From: Mycolicibacterium flavescens
GTDB taxonomy: Bacteria > Actinomycetota > Actinomycetes > Mycobacteriales > Mycobacteriaceae
Assembly: GCA_900637135.1 (NCBI GenBank)
Contig: LR134353.1
Coordinates: forward strand, 5,146,001-5,210,000
Length of the DNA: 64,000 nucleotides
Reading direction: 5' to 3'
Shown: positions 37,375 through 46,611 of the stretch, in pieces
Numbering within the stretch: position 1 is the first letter of the stretch
Layout: every line of letters begins with the position of its first letter
The notes under the pieces: model-generated
The model's database searches: none
Seen by the model: the letters and a program-made list of their open reading frames with translations, nothing else
What the model was told of the DNA's origin: nothing
Position numbers and translations under genes: made by a program

Positions 37375-37863
37375 ATGACTTTGCCGCGACTGGCCGCCGT
37401 TGCCGCGACGGCGCTCCTCGCCCTTGGCGGGCTGGGTGTCGCGCAGGCCCAACCGGATGAACCGCATCATCCCGATCCCGGGGCTCCCGGACCGTCCGCC
37501 GCGCCGGGCCCGTCCTCTGCACCGGGACCGCCCCCCGCGGGGCCCCTGACCTCCATCGACAAGGACGGCACCTACCAGGTCGGCACCCAGATCCTGCCGG
37601 GTACGTACTCGTCGGCGGGCCCCGTGGACGACGGCGCCTGCTACTGGAAGCGGGTCAACAACGACCAGGTCCCCGACAACGCGCTCACCAAGAAGCCCCA
37701 GGTGGTGCGCATCGAGGCGACCGACACCGCATTCACCACGCGTGATTGCCAGCCCTGGCAGCAGACCAACGCCTCGCCGCCTCCGCAGGCCTCCCCCACC
37801 GACCTGCTCGGGCAACTGGGGTCGTTCATCGGCAAGGGCATCTTGAGCGGCGGGCCCCGCTAG
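37375..37863 (+). CDS. Secreted Pro-rich protein with a small C-terminal domain
   Basis: This 162-residue protein has a signal peptide (about 1-25, cleavage near AQAQP), a Pro/Ala-rich linker (about 26-60) and a domain with GTYQVGTQILPGTYSSAGP, two cysteines (GACYWKR, RDCQPW) and a polar tail. I recall similar domains in actinobacterial secreted proteins but no function. The ATG at 37375 follows the terminator by 36 bp, so it has its own promoter. Confidence 0.8.
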   Translation: MTLPRLAAVAATALLALGGLGVAQAQPDEPHHPDPGAPGPSAAPGPSSAPGPPPAGPLTSIDKDGTYQVGTQILPGTYSSAGPVDDGACYWKRVNNDQVPDNALTKKPQVVRIEATDTAFTTRDCQPWQQTNASPPPQASPTDLLGQLGSFIGKGILSGGPR

Positions 37864-37872
37864 CCTGGCCGG

Positions 37873-38355
37873 GTGGCCGACCTACACCCCGACGTCGCCG
37901 TGCTGCGCCCACTGCACGGCGTCTGGTCCGGACGGGGCGCCGGTTCCTACCCCACGATCGAACCGTTCGGATACCACGAGCAGATCGCGTTCGACCATGT
38001 CGGCAAACCGTTCTTGACATACCGGCAGAAGACCACCGCCGACGACGGCCGGCCCCTGCACGGAGAGACGGGTTATCTGCGGGTGCCGTCGCCCGGACGC
38101 GCCGAATGGGTGCTGGCCCATCCAAACGGGATCACCGAGATCGAGGAGGGCACCCTCGTGGTCGACGGCGCACTCATCGAGCTCGACCTGACCGCGACCT
38201 CGATCGGGCTCACCTCCACCGCGAAAAATGTTGTTGCGCTGGGTCGTTCGATCCGCGTCGACGGCGACGAGTTGATCTACTCGCTGCGGATGGCCGCGAT
38301 GGGCCAGCCCCTGCAACACCACCTGGGTGCGACCCTGCACAGGGCGGCCGAATGA
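37873..38355 (+). CDS. Nitrobindin-like (FABP/DUF1794) heme protein
   Basis: This 160-residue beta-barrel protein has the motif GVWSGRGAGSYPTIEPF near residue 16 and the distal HHLGATLHRA end, with a histidine suitable as heme ligand. In the mycobacterial nitrobindins such proteins bind ferric heme and isomerise peroxynitrite to nitrate. The GTG start lies 9 bp after the previous stop. Its stop overlaps the start of the next gene by 4 nt, linking it to a serine hydrolase. Confidence 0.85.
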   Translation: MADLHPDVAVLRPLHGVWSGRGAGSYPTIEPFGYHEQIAFDHVGKPFLTYRQKTTADDGRPLHGETGYLRVPSPGRAEWVLAHPNGITEIEEGTLVVDGALIELDLTATSIGLTSTAKNVVALGRSIRVDGDELIYSLRMAAMGQPLQHHLGATLHRAAE

Positions 38356-39590
38356 CCGCGCCTGACGGCAGGATACGAGTGCCCGACGATCTCGACGCCG
38401 TGACCGCGGTCGGCGAGGAGGACCACTCGAACGTCGACCCCGTGGCGATCGAACGCATCTGGCAGGCTGCGCGCCACTGGTACGAGGCCGGGATGCATCC
38501 CGCCATCCAGATATGCCTGCGGCACAACGGAAAGGTCGTGCTGAACCGGGCGATCGGGCACGGATGGGGCAACGGTCCCGCCGACCCACCCGATACCGAG
38601 AAGGTGCCCGTCACCACCGAGACACCGTTCTGCGCATACTCGGCGGCCAAGGCGATCACGACGACGGTGGTGCACATGCTCGTCGAGCGCGGCGTCTTCT
38701 CTCTCGACGACCGCGTCTGCGAGTACCTGCCCAGCTACACCAGCCACGGCAAGCACCGCACCACGATCCGGCACGTGATGACCCACAGCGCGGGCATCCC
38801 GATCCACACCGGGCCGCGCCCGGATCTGCGGCGCATGGACGACAGCGAGTACACCCGGGAAAAGCTCGGCGAGCTCAAACCGCTGTATCGGCCGGGCCTC
38901 GTGCACATCTACCACGGACTGACCTGGGGTCCGTTGATGCGCGAGATCGTCGGCGCCGCAGCCGGACGCAACATCCGCGATATCCTGGCGACCGAGATCC
39001 TCGAACCGCTGGGTTTCCGGTGGACGAATTACGGCGTTGCGGCACAAGATGTTCCGTTGGTCGCACCCAGCCATGCCACCGGCAAGGAGCTCCCTCAGCC
39101 CGCCGCCACGGTGTTCCGCTTGGCGGTCGGCGGCTCGATGTACAAGATCATCCCGTTCTCGAACAGCCCGCAGTACCTGACCAGCGTGCTGCCCTCGTCG
39201 AACACAGTCTCCACGGCCTACGAGTTGTCGCGGTTCGCCGAATTGCTGCGACGCGGCGGAGAACTCGACGGCGTACGCATCATGGCGCCGGAGACCCTGC
39301 GCAATGCGACCGCCGAAGCCCGGCGGCTGCGCCCCGACGTCGCGGTCGGGCTGGCGCCGCTGCGCTGGGGCACCGGTTTCATGCTCGGGTCGAAGCGGTT
39401 CGGGCCGTTCGGTCGCAATGCCCCCGCCGCATTCGGGCATACGGGCCTGACCAACATCGCGGTATGGGCGGATCCGCAGCGCGGTTTGGCCGCCGGGGTG
39501 ATCAGCAGCGGCAAGCCCGGTCCCCATCGGGAGGCCAACCGGTACGGGGCCCTGCTGGACATGATCACGTCGGCGCTGCCTCGAAACTGA
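38352..39590 (+). CDS. Serine hydrolase of the beta-lactamase/esterase (class C-like) family
   Basis: This 412-residue protein lacks a signal peptide. The SxxK motif is in CAYSAAKAITT (about residue 97), and the helix-rich region IRHVMTHSAGIPIHTG and GHTGLTNIAVWADPQ near the C-terminus match the beta-lactamase-like esterase fold. Members include lipases and esterases; the substrate is unknown. The ATG overlaps the nitrobindin stop by 4 nt (ATGA). Its stop codon TGA lies inside the left arm of the 57-nt inverted-repeat element. Confidence 0.88.
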   Translation: MTAPDGRIRVPDDLDAVTAVGEEDHSNVDPVAIERIWQAARHWYEAGMHPAIQICLRHNGKVVLNRAIGHGWGNGPADPPDTEKVPVTTETPFCAYSAAKAITTTVVHMLVERGVFSLDDRVCEYLPSYTSHGKHRTTIRHVMTHSAGIPIHTGPRPDLRRMDDSEYTREKLGELKPLYRPGLVHIYHGLTWGPLMREIVGAAAGRNIRDILATEILEPLGFRWTNYGVAAQDVPLVAPSHATGKELPQPAATVFRLAVGGSMYKIIPFSNSPQYLTSVLPSSNTVSTAYELSRFAELLRRGGELDGVRIMAPETLRNATAEARRLRPDVAVGLAPLRWGTGFMLGSKRFGPFGRNAPAAFGHTGLTNIAVWADPQRGLAAGVISSGKPGPHREANRYGALLDMITSALPRN

Positions 39591-39638
39591 GTTTCTGCTC
39601 GAGAAATCACCGCAGCTTGCGGCATATCTTCAGTTTCG
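39582..39638. repeat. 57-nt intergenic inverted-repeat element, copy B
   Basis: Arms CGAAACTGAG (39582-39591) and TTCAGTTTCG (39629-39638) are inverted copies that pair over 9 bp plus a G-U. The interior includes a small CCGCA/TGCGG hairpin. The left arm contains the stop codon of the serine hydrolase and the right arm the stop codon of the convergent FAD oxidoreductase, so the element ends both genes. It matches copy A at 3856 in length and in about 43 of 60 positions by hand alignment. Confidence 0.62.
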
Positions 39639-40757
39639 GCGGGAAGAATCCGAGCGCACGCCGCGGTAGAGGCCGCGCCAGACGATCCACGGCATCAGCA
39701 CGCGGTCGATCGACCAGCCGGGGAATCGGAACGCCTGCCCCTTCGGGGTGAACACCTCGAGCCCGTCGGCCTGCGGTCCGAGCACCGAACCCCACCGCCG
39801 GCTCGCGGGGCGATACGCGCGTAGCGGTTTGCCGCCGAAGTGGGCGCGGATGTTGTGGGCGAGCAGCCCGTCGGCGCGGTTGCGGGCCGAGCTTCGCAGC
39901 GGGTCGGTCGCGGCGACGTCGCCGACCGCGAATACACCGGGGGCGCCGGGCACGCGGAGTTCGGGGGTGACGCGCACGAAGCCGTGCTCGTCGAGCAACT
40001 CGGGCGGCAGCCACTGCGTGTTGGGTGAGACCCGGCCGATGGCCCACAGCACCGCGTCGGCCGACGCCGCCGGCTGCCCGGTGCTCCACTGCACCGGTGC
40101 GTCGGTGATCTCGTCGCACGTGAAGCCATTCGGGAGCACCGCGCGATGGCCCGCGTGCAGGCCGACGCCGAGGCCGGTCAGCTGACGGCTGATCTGCTGC
40201 CACACCCGCGGGTGATGGTGCACAAGGGCACGCTCTGAAGGGAAATAGAGGTCGACGCGTTTGTCGGGCCACGCCTTCGCCAGGTTGGCGGCGCTGCTGA
40301 CCGCGGCGGCACCTCCGCCGATGACGATCACCGACCGCGCCGATCCCAGTCGCCGGTGTGCCGCACCGAGTTCGGTGGTGATCTCGTCGGCCGACTGCAG
40401 ATGCGGTCGCCGCCAGAAGCCGTTGCTGACCCCGGTCGAGATCACCAGCGCGTCATAGGGTTCGGCGACAGTGCCGCCGTCGGCGGTCTCGACGAACACT
40501 TTCCGGGCCGCCCGGTCGAGCCCGGTCAGCCTGCCGTGCACGGTGCGAACGTGGTCGAGTCCGCGGAATCGGTGGAACGGAATCCAGTTGTAGCGGGCCC
40601 AGTCCTGCGGCCTGCTGATGCGCATGCCGAGTTCCTGGCCGCTGAGCAGCCCCGGTTTGGCGGAGACACCGACGACGTCGGCGTGCCGGGCGAGTTTGAT
40701 CGCGGTCAGCACACCGCTGTCGCCGAGGCCCGCGACGACCACCCGAGGGCGGGTCAC
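39630..40757 (-). CDS. FAD-dependent pyridine-nucleotide oxidoreductase (NDH-2/AIFM2-like)
   Basis: This 375-residue protein has the FAD motif VVVAGLGDSGVLTAI at its start, a second nucleotide motif VIVIGGGAAAVSSAANLA near residue 140 and the FAD-site sequence GVFAVGDVAATDPLR near residue 280. The pattern is that of NADH dehydrogenase type II or ferroptosis-suppressor-like quinone reductases. The substrate and electron acceptor are unknown. It has no transmembrane helix. Confidence 0.87.
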   Translation of the reverse strand: MTRPRVVVAGLGDSGVLTAIKLARHADVVGVSAKPGLLSGQELGMRISRPQDWARYNWIPFHRFRGLDHVRTVHGRLTGLDRAARKVFVETADGGTVAEPYDALVISTGVSNGFWRRPHLQSADEITTELGAAHRRLGSARSVIVIGGGAAAVSSAANLAKAWPDKRVDLYFPSERALVHHHPRVWQQISRQLTGLGVGLHAGHRAVLPNGFTCDEITDAPVQWSTGQPAASADAVLWAIGRVSPNTQWLPPELLDEHGFVRVTPELRVPGAPGVFAVGDVAATDPLRSSARNRADGLLAHNIRAHFGGKPLRAYRPASRRWGSVLGPQADGLEVFTPKGQAFRFPGWSIDRVLMPWIVWRGLYRGVRSDSSRRN

Positions 40758-40792
40758 CGCCCGCCGATCCTGCCCAGTCGCATTCGGTCACC

Positions 40793-41794
40793 CTAGTCAC
40801 CGGGCAGGCTGCCGACTTCCAGACCCGCGATCTCGGACTGCCCGTCGAAGATCACCCGGCCGAAATCCTTGACGACGCAGTGCAACCTGCCTGCGAGGTG
40901 TTCGAAGTCGGTGTCGACGTTGCGCCGCTCGGCGGGCAGGGGCACCGGAAGTACATGCGGGTCGAGATGCGTGCCGTCGCCGTGCAATTCGACCTGATAC
41001 CGAAGCGACGTCGCGCGCAGCCGCCAGGTGCCGTCGCCGATGTCCGAGCGCACCCAGGCTGTCGGCGGGGTCAAGCGCAGCACCTTGTTTCCGAGGCGGA
41101 CCACGACACCTGCGACGTCCTGTTTGAGCGGTCCGAGCGCGAGCAGTCCACCGGAGAACGCCACCGAGACGTCGGCGTCGCCGAAGTCGTGTGCCTGGCC
41201 CCACCACCATCGCTGCGGGAAGCCTGCGCCCCAGTTGCGTTCGGTGTAGAGCTTGGCGCGGTCGAACTCCCAGCGCTCACCGTCGAATTCGACGGTTCCG
41301 GTGGCGGATCCGCCGAGCCGGTACGGATGCCAGTACTGGTTGAGGAACGGTACGACCGAGGCGAGCCCGCCGCCGGCCAGCGCTTTGGGCCAGCGGACCG
41401 GGTCGTCGAAGCGCATGTCGACGCGCACACCGGGAAGGTCGGCGTGCAGCCGGTCGTATGTCGCGTGGAACCGTCCGTCGTCCGCGTCGAGCCGAAACGG
41501 GTCCGCGCTGGCGCAGGCGCCGTCCAACGCCGCGCTGTACACCCGCCCGCCAGGATGCAACGCCACCGCGGTGGTCGCCCAGTCGCCGTCGGGATGCTGG
41601 TTGACGCTGAACAATGCCACCACGGCGCGTCCCGACGCGGCATCGGTCAGGCGCCAGAACCAGCCCTCCATCTCCGTGCCGTGCGAGGTCAGCGGATCGC
41701 CGAAGGGCAGATCGGCGCCGGTGCGCCGGTAGACGCCTGCGATGGGCCCCGCGACGAGCCGCGTCGCGTCCCTGGTGGTGTCGAGAGCGGTCAT
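40793..41794 (-). CDS. Tocopherol cyclase-like protein
   Basis: This 333-residue protein has the tocopherol-cyclase-family pattern EMEGWFWRLTDAASGRAVVAL near the start (in parts) and KLYTERNWGAGFPQRWWWGQ near residue 200. In plants and cyanobacteria these proteins cyclise prenylated quinols. In actinobacteria the substrate is unknown. I chose the ATG at 41794; the frame extends 11 codons upstream. It is probably transcribed with the FAD oxidoreductase downstream (36-bp gap). Confidence 0.83.
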   Translation of the reverse strand: MTALDTTRDATRLVAGPIAGVYRRTGADLPFGDPLTSHGTEMEGWFWRLTDAASGRAVVALFSVNQHPDGDWATTAVALHPGGRVYSAALDGACASADPFRLDADDGRFHATYDRLHADLPGVRVDMRFDDPVRWPKALAGGGLASVVPFLNQYWHPYRLGGSATGTVEFDGERWEFDRAKLYTERNWGAGFPQRWWWGQAHDFGDADVSVAFSGGLLALGPLKQDVAGVVVRLGNKVLRLTPPTAWVRSDIGDGTWRLRATSLRYQVELHGDGTHLDPHVLPVPLPAERRNVDTDFEHLAGRLHCVVKDFGRVIFDGQSEIAGLEVGSLPGD

Positions 41795-41831
41795 GACCGC
41801 TACGTTGACGGTTCGACCGCGGCGCAAACCC

Positions 41832-42638
41832 TCAGCTCGGCGGGTCGAGCCGGACCCGGTACATGGTCGGCCAGAACTTGCCGGTCAGCAGGTATTCGTC
41901 GCCGCCGACGTGCGCGATGCCGTTGAGCACCTTCTCCCGGTCGTCGCCCTGACCGGGCCACAGCCCGGCGGCGTCGACGACGGTGTTGACCCTGCCCGTC
42001 GCCGGATCGATGCGCACGATCTCCTCGGAGTGCCAGACGTTGGCCCAGATCTGGCCGTCGACGCACTCGAGCTCGTTGAGATTGCGCAGCGGCTGGTCGT
42101 CGCGGGTGACGGCCACCGAGCCGGTCTCGGCGAAGGTCGCCGGGTCGTGGAATCGCAGCCGGTCGGTGCCGTCGCTGCGGACCAGCCGGTCACCGTCGTG
42201 GCACAGACCCCAGCCCTCCCCGTCGACCGCGGCCTCTCGCACCGGGGTCAGGGTGGCCCTGTCCCATTCCACCGCCACCCCGTTGCGCCACGTCAGCTCC
42301 CAGATGCGGTCGCCGACGACGGTGATGCCTTCGCCGTAGTAGTTGTTCGGGGCCGGTGCCGCGCGCCGCACCGCACCGGTGGCCGGGTCGAGTTCGCGTA
42401 TCTGCGATTGGCCCACGATGCCCGTGCCTTCGTACAGGATGTCCCCGTCGAGCTCGAGGCCCTGCGTCCAGGCGGTGACGTCGTGCGGAATCTCCTCGAG
42501 GACAACGGGTTTGATGACCGGCGCAGATCCCGACGGGGTGGGTGTGTCGCTCTGGGCGGGCGGCGACGAGCCGCCGCACGACACCGTCGCGACCGCGAGC
42601 AGGAAGGCGGCCGCGCGCCGGACCAGCGAGGCATACAT
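41832..42638 (-). CDS. Glutaminyl-peptide cyclotransferase (beta-propeller type), lipoprotein
   Basis: This 268-residue protein has a lipoprotein signal ending TVSC at Cys21 and a five-bladed-propeller pattern: HDVTAWTQGLELDGDILYEG (in parts), RIWELTWRNGVAVEWD, NLNELECVDGQIWANVW. Members convert N-terminal glutamine to pyroglutamate on exported proteins. The family position is clear from TQGL and LNELE. The gene lies upstream of the tocopherol-cyclase-like gene by 37 bp on the same strand. Confidence 0.88.
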   Translation of the reverse strand: MYASLVRRAAAFLLAVATVSCGGSSPPAQSDTPTPSGSAPVIKPVVLEEIPHDVTAWTQGLELDGDILYEGTGIVGQSQIRELDPATGAVRRAAPAPNNYYGEGITVVGDRIWELTWRNGVAVEWDRATLTPVREAAVDGEGWGLCHDGDRLVRSDGTDRLRFHDPATFAETGSVAVTRDDQPLRNLNELECVDGQIWANVWHSEEIVRIDPATGRVNTVVDAAGLWPGQGDDREKVLNGIAHVGGDEYLLTGKFWPTMYRVRLDPPS

Positions 42639-42686
42639 AGGTCACATGCCTACCGGATGCGCGGGCGTCGTGCCGCTATATGGCTC

Positions 42687-45600
42687 TCAGCGGGCCAGCG
42701 CCGCGTCGATTGCGCGGTAGATCCGCTGCTCGCTGACCGGGCGGGGCGTGCCCAGCTGTTGCGCCCACAGGCTGACGCGGAGTTCCTCGATCTGCCTGCC
42801 GATGTCGCGGATGTCGGCGCCGGCGGTGCGCGCGCGTGACAATGCGCGCACCAGCTCGTCGTACGCGTCTTCGACCGCATGTACGCGGTCCATCCGCTCG
42901 CGGTCGGCGGCGGGCGCGTGCGGCAGTCGCTCCAGCCGCCTGCCGATGGCAAGCAGATAGCGGGTCAGGTCGGCCAGGTGTGCGGCGCCGGTGGCCGCGA
43001 CGAAGCCGCGCGGCAACAACCGGTCCAGCTGTGCGCGGATGTCGGCGATCGCGTCGGCCTGCGTGGCCGACAGCGCCGGCGGCAACGCCACCTCGACGTC
43101 GTGCGCTGCCGCGAGCACCTTCTCGACGCGGGTGACGATTCCGGCCGTCGTGGCCACCAGGTCGGCGGCGACGCGGTCGCGCAGCGCGGTGAACTCCTCG
43201 CGGGTCCACGCCGGCGCGGGTGTGAGCATGTCGGTTGCGGCGTCGGCGCAGTCCTCGATCAGCGCCTGCAGAGACCCGTCGGGATTGGCGCCGAGGACGA
43301 GCTTGGTGCGCGGCTGCAGTCCTCGTTCAACGGCTTTGACGGGTGACGGCACCGCGAGGCGCAACAACCTGCGGGTGCCGGGCCCCATCGACGCCTGTTG
43401 TTCGGCCGCGGTCGGGAACACATGGAGGTCTACGGCGTCTCCCTTGTCGGCCAGTGCTGGATATCCGCGCACGGTGTGGCCGCCGGCGGTCCGATCGACA
43501 GTGCGCGGCACCTCGTCGAGATCGTCTGGCCACGTGCGCAATCCGGTGCGCTCAAGGCCGCCTGCCACCGCGTCGGCGACCGCGCGCCGGACCGGCGCGG
43601 CGAGTTCATGCTGCAGCGCATCAAGGTCTTTACCCCGGGCCAATTCGGCGCCGTCGACGCCTTCGACGGCGAAGGTGACGCGCAGGTGCGACGGCAGCTT
43701 GTCGAGGTCGAACGCGTCGATCGGCACCAGCACGCCGGTGCGGCGGTGCAGTTCGCGCTGCACGGCCTCGAGCAGCGGCTCGGCTCCCGGAGTGATCGCG
43801 CCGAGCACCGCGCGCGCTGTGTCAGGTGCGGGAACGAAGTTGCGCCGCAGGTCTTTCGGCAGAGAGCGAATCAAGGCGGCGACCAGCTCCTCACGCAATG
43901 CCGGTACCTGCCAGGCGAACTCGTCGCCGCCGAGCCGGGCCAGCACCCCCACGGGCACGTGTACGGTCACACCGTCGTCCTCGGCTCCCGGCTCGAAGCG
44001 GTAGCTCAGCGGCAGCGCCAAGTCGCCCGCTCGCCACGCGTCGGGCTGGCCATCGACCGCGTCCTCGGTACGCAGCAGATCGTCGCGGGTGAACGTGAGC
44101 AGCTCCGGGGTGACGTGGCGCTGCTTTTTCCACCATGCGTCGAAGTGCCGCGCGGACACCACATCCGCCGGGATGCGGGCGTCGTAGAACGCGAAGATCT
44201 CCTCGTCGCCGACCAGCAGGTCGCGTCGGCGGGCCTTCTCCTCCAGTTCCTCGAGTTCCTCGCGCAGGCGGGCGTTGTCGCGGAAGAAGTGGTGCCGCGT
44301 CTGCCAGTCGCCCTCGACCAACGCGTGCCGGATGAACAAGTCGCGCGCCAGGTCCGGTTCGATCTGCGAGTAGCCGACCCGGCGACGGGCAACCAGCGGC
44401 AGCCCGTAGAGCGTCACCCGCTCGTAGGCCATCACCGCTCCGCGCTGGGCGTCCCAGTGCGGTTCGCTGTAGGTGCGCTGCACCAGATCACCCGCGATGC
44501 GCTCAACGACTTCGGGTTGGATACGGGCCCCGATGCGGCCGAACAGCCGGCTGGTTTCGACGAGGTCGGCGACGACGATCCAGCGCGGTGGGCGCTTCGT
44601 GAGCACCGACCCGGGCGCCAGGACGAACTTGGAGTTGCGGGCGCCCTGGTATTCGCGGCCGTCGCCGTCGCGCAGCCCGATATGCGACAGCAGGCCGGCC
44701 AGAAGTGCCGCGTGCACGCTTGCCGGGTCGGCGGGCTCGTCGGACTCCCTGATCCCGAGGTCTCGCGCGATGCTGCGCAGCTGGCCGGTGAGGTCCTGCC
44801 ACTCCCGGATCCGCAGATAGTGCAGGAACTCGTCACGGCACATCCGACGAAACGCATTGCCGGACAGTTCTTTGCGCTGTTCGCCGAGGTACCGCCACAG
44901 GTTGAGGTACGACACGAAATCGGAATGCTCGTCGGCGAATCTGGCGTGTTTCTGCCGCGCGGCGTCCTCGCGGTCGGCGGGCCGCTCCCGAGGGTCGGGG
45001 ATCGACAGCGCCGCGGCCAGCACGAGGATCTCGCGCACGCAGCCCTCGGTGTCGGCCTGCAGGATCATGCGGCCCAGACGGGGGTCGACGGGAAGCTGCG
45101 CGAGCCTGCGGCCGACATCGGTGATCGTGCCGTCGCCGTCGAACGCGCCGAGTTCCTGCAACAGCTGCACACCGTCGCGGATGCTGCGCCGGTCCGGCGG
45201 GTCCAGGAACGGAAAGGTCTCGATCTCGCCCAGCCCGAGGGCCGCCATCTGCAGGATCACCGCGGCCAGGTTGGTCCGCAGGATCTCCGGCTCGGTGTAG
45301 CGCGGCCGCGCCGCGAAGTCCTCCTCGGAGTACAGGCGGATACAGACCCCAGGCGCCGTGCGTCCGGACCGCCCGGCCCGCTGCGCGGCCGAGGCCTGGG
45401 AGATCGGCTCGATCGGCAGCCGCTGCACCTTGGTCCTGCGGCTGTAGCGGGAGATGCGGGCGGTGCCCGGGTCGACGACGTAGCGGATGCCGGGCACCGT
45501 GAGCGACGTCTCGGCGACGTTGGTCGCGAGCACGATGCGGCGGCCGGTGTGGCGGGGCGCGAACACCCGCTGCTGGTCGGCCGTCGGCAACCGCGCGTAC

Positions 45601-46589
45601 AGCGGTAGCACTTCGGTGGTGGCACCGACCAATCCGCGCAGCACCTCACTGGTGTCACGGATCTCCCGCTCACCCGACAGGAACAGCAACACGTCGCCGG
45701 GCGGTTCGTTCTCCAACTCGGCGATGGCGTCGACGATCGCCTCGGTCTGGTCGCGCGTCTGCGTGCGCACCACCTCGTGGTCGGGATCGTCGGGATCATC
45801 GCTCTCGTCGACGGGGACGGCGACTTCCAAAGGGCGGTACCGTATTTCGACCGGATAGGTGCGCCCGGACACCTCGACGATCGGTGCACCGGTGAAGTGG
45901 GCCGCGAAGCGCTCCGGTTCGATCGTCGCGGAGGTGACGATCAGCTTGAGGTCGGGCCGCTGAGGCAGAAGCCCCCGAAGGTATCCGAGCAGGAAGTCGA
46001 TGTTGAGGCTGCGCTCATGGGCCTCGTCGAGGATCAGGGTGTCGTAGCGCAGCAGTCGGCGGTCACGCTGGATCTCGGCGAGCAGGATGCCGTCGGTCAT
46101 CAGCTTGACCAGGGTGCGGTCACTGGCTTGGTCGGTGAAGCGCACCGTGTAGCCGATCGTGTCGCCGAGCGGGCTGCCCACCTCGTCGGCGATGCGCTGG
46201 GCGACGGTGCGGGCGGCAAGGCGTCGCGGTTGGGTGTGCCCGATCGTGCCGCGCACACCGCGGCCGATGCCGAGGCAGATCTTGGGCAGCTGCGTCGTCT
46301 TCCCCGAACCGGTTTCGCCGGCGACGATCACCACCTGGTGTTCGGTGATTGCCTTGGCGATCTCGTCGCGGCGTTCGCTGACCGGAAGCTCGGGATAGGA
46401 GATCGTCGGGACCGCGGCGGCGCGGGTCGCGACGACCGCTTCCGCGGCGGCGATCTGCTCGGCGATTTTGGCGAGCTTCTCCGGAGGCGCGCCGCGCAGT
46501 TGACGCAGGCGCCTGCCGAAGCGGGCCGCGTCGCGGATGGTCAGCCCGTCGAGGCGCTTGCGAAGCTCAGCGACAGATGGGCCGGACAC
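42687..46589 (-). CDS. hrpA: DEAH-box ATP-dependent RNA helicase HrpA
   Basis: This 1300-residue helicase matches the length of E. coli HrpA. Walker A is GETGSGKTTQLPK (about residue 91), the DEAH box is ILDEAHERSLNIDFLLGYL and motif III is VTSATIEPERF. Motif VI is QRAGRSGRTAPG. The helicase-associated and OB-like domains follow, then a long C-terminal DUF3418 region. It acts on RNA; HrpA in E. coli is implicated in mRNA processing and in resolving stalled ribosomes. The start is GTG. Confidence 0.96.
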   Translation of the reverse strand: MSGPSVAELRKRLDGLTIRDAARFGRRLRQLRGAPPEKLAKIAEQIAAAEAVVATRAAAVPTISYPELPVSERRDEIAKAITEHQVVIVAGETGSGKTTQLPKICLGIGRGVRGTIGHTQPRRLAARTVAQRIADEVGSPLGDTIGYTVRFTDQASDRTLVKLMTDGILLAEIQRDRRLLRYDTLILDEAHERSLNIDFLLGYLRGLLPQRPDLKLIVTSATIEPERFAAHFTGAPIVEVSGRTYPVEIRYRPLEVAVPVDESDDPDDPDHEVVRTQTRDQTEAIVDAIAELENEPPGDVLLFLSGEREIRDTSEVLRGLVGATTEVLPLYARLPTADQQRVFAPRHTGRRIVLATNVAETSLTVPGIRYVVDPGTARISRYSRRTKVQRLPIEPISQASAAQRAGRSGRTAPGVCIRLYSEEDFAARPRYTEPEILRTNLAAVILQMAALGLGEIETFPFLDPPDRRSIRDGVQLLQELGAFDGDGTITDVGRRLAQLPVDPRLGRMILQADTEGCVREILVLAAALSIPDPRERPADREDAARQKHARFADEHSDFVSYLNLWRYLGEQRKELSGNAFRRMCRDEFLHYLRIREWQDLTGQLRSIARDLGIRESDEPADPASVHAALLAGLLSHIGLRDGDGREYQGARNSKFVLAPGSVLTKRPPRWIVVADLVETSRLFGRIGARIQPEVVERIAGDLVQRTYSEPHWDAQRGAVMAYERVTLYGLPLVARRRVGYSQIEPDLARDLFIRHALVEGDWQTRHHFFRDNARLREELEELEEKARRRDLLVGDEEIFAFYDARIPADVVSARHFDAWWKKQRHVTPELLTFTRDDLLRTEDAVDGQPDAWRAGDLALPLSYRFEPGAEDDGVTVHVPVGVLARLGGDEFAWQVPALREELVAALIRSLPKDLRRNFVPAPDTARAVLGAITPGAEPLLEAVQRELHRRTGVLVPIDAFDLDKLPSHLRVTFAVEGVDGAELARGKDLDALQHELAAPVRRAVADAVAGGLERTGLRTWPDDLDEVPRTVDRTAGGHTVRGYPALADKGDAVDLHVFPTAAEQQASMGPGTRRLLRLAVPSPVKAVERGLQPRTKLVLGANPDGSLQALIEDCADAATDMLTPAPAWTREEFTALRDRVAADLVATTAGIVTRVEKVLAAAHDVEVALPPALSATQADAIADIRAQLDRLLPRGFVAATGAAHLADLTRYLLAIGRRLERLPHAPAADRERMDRVHAVEDAYDELVRALSRARTAGADIRDIGRQIEELRVSLWAQQLGTPRPVSEQRIYRAIDAALAR

Positions 46590-46611
46590 TCCGGCCAGGA
46601 TAGGCGGCCGG

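Noticed and set aside
43398..45608. 736-residue open frame on the plus strand inside hrpA
   Set aside because: It is antisense to the clear helicase frame. High GC leaves long open shadow frames, and the protein is Arg/Gln/Val-rich low-complexity with no motif.
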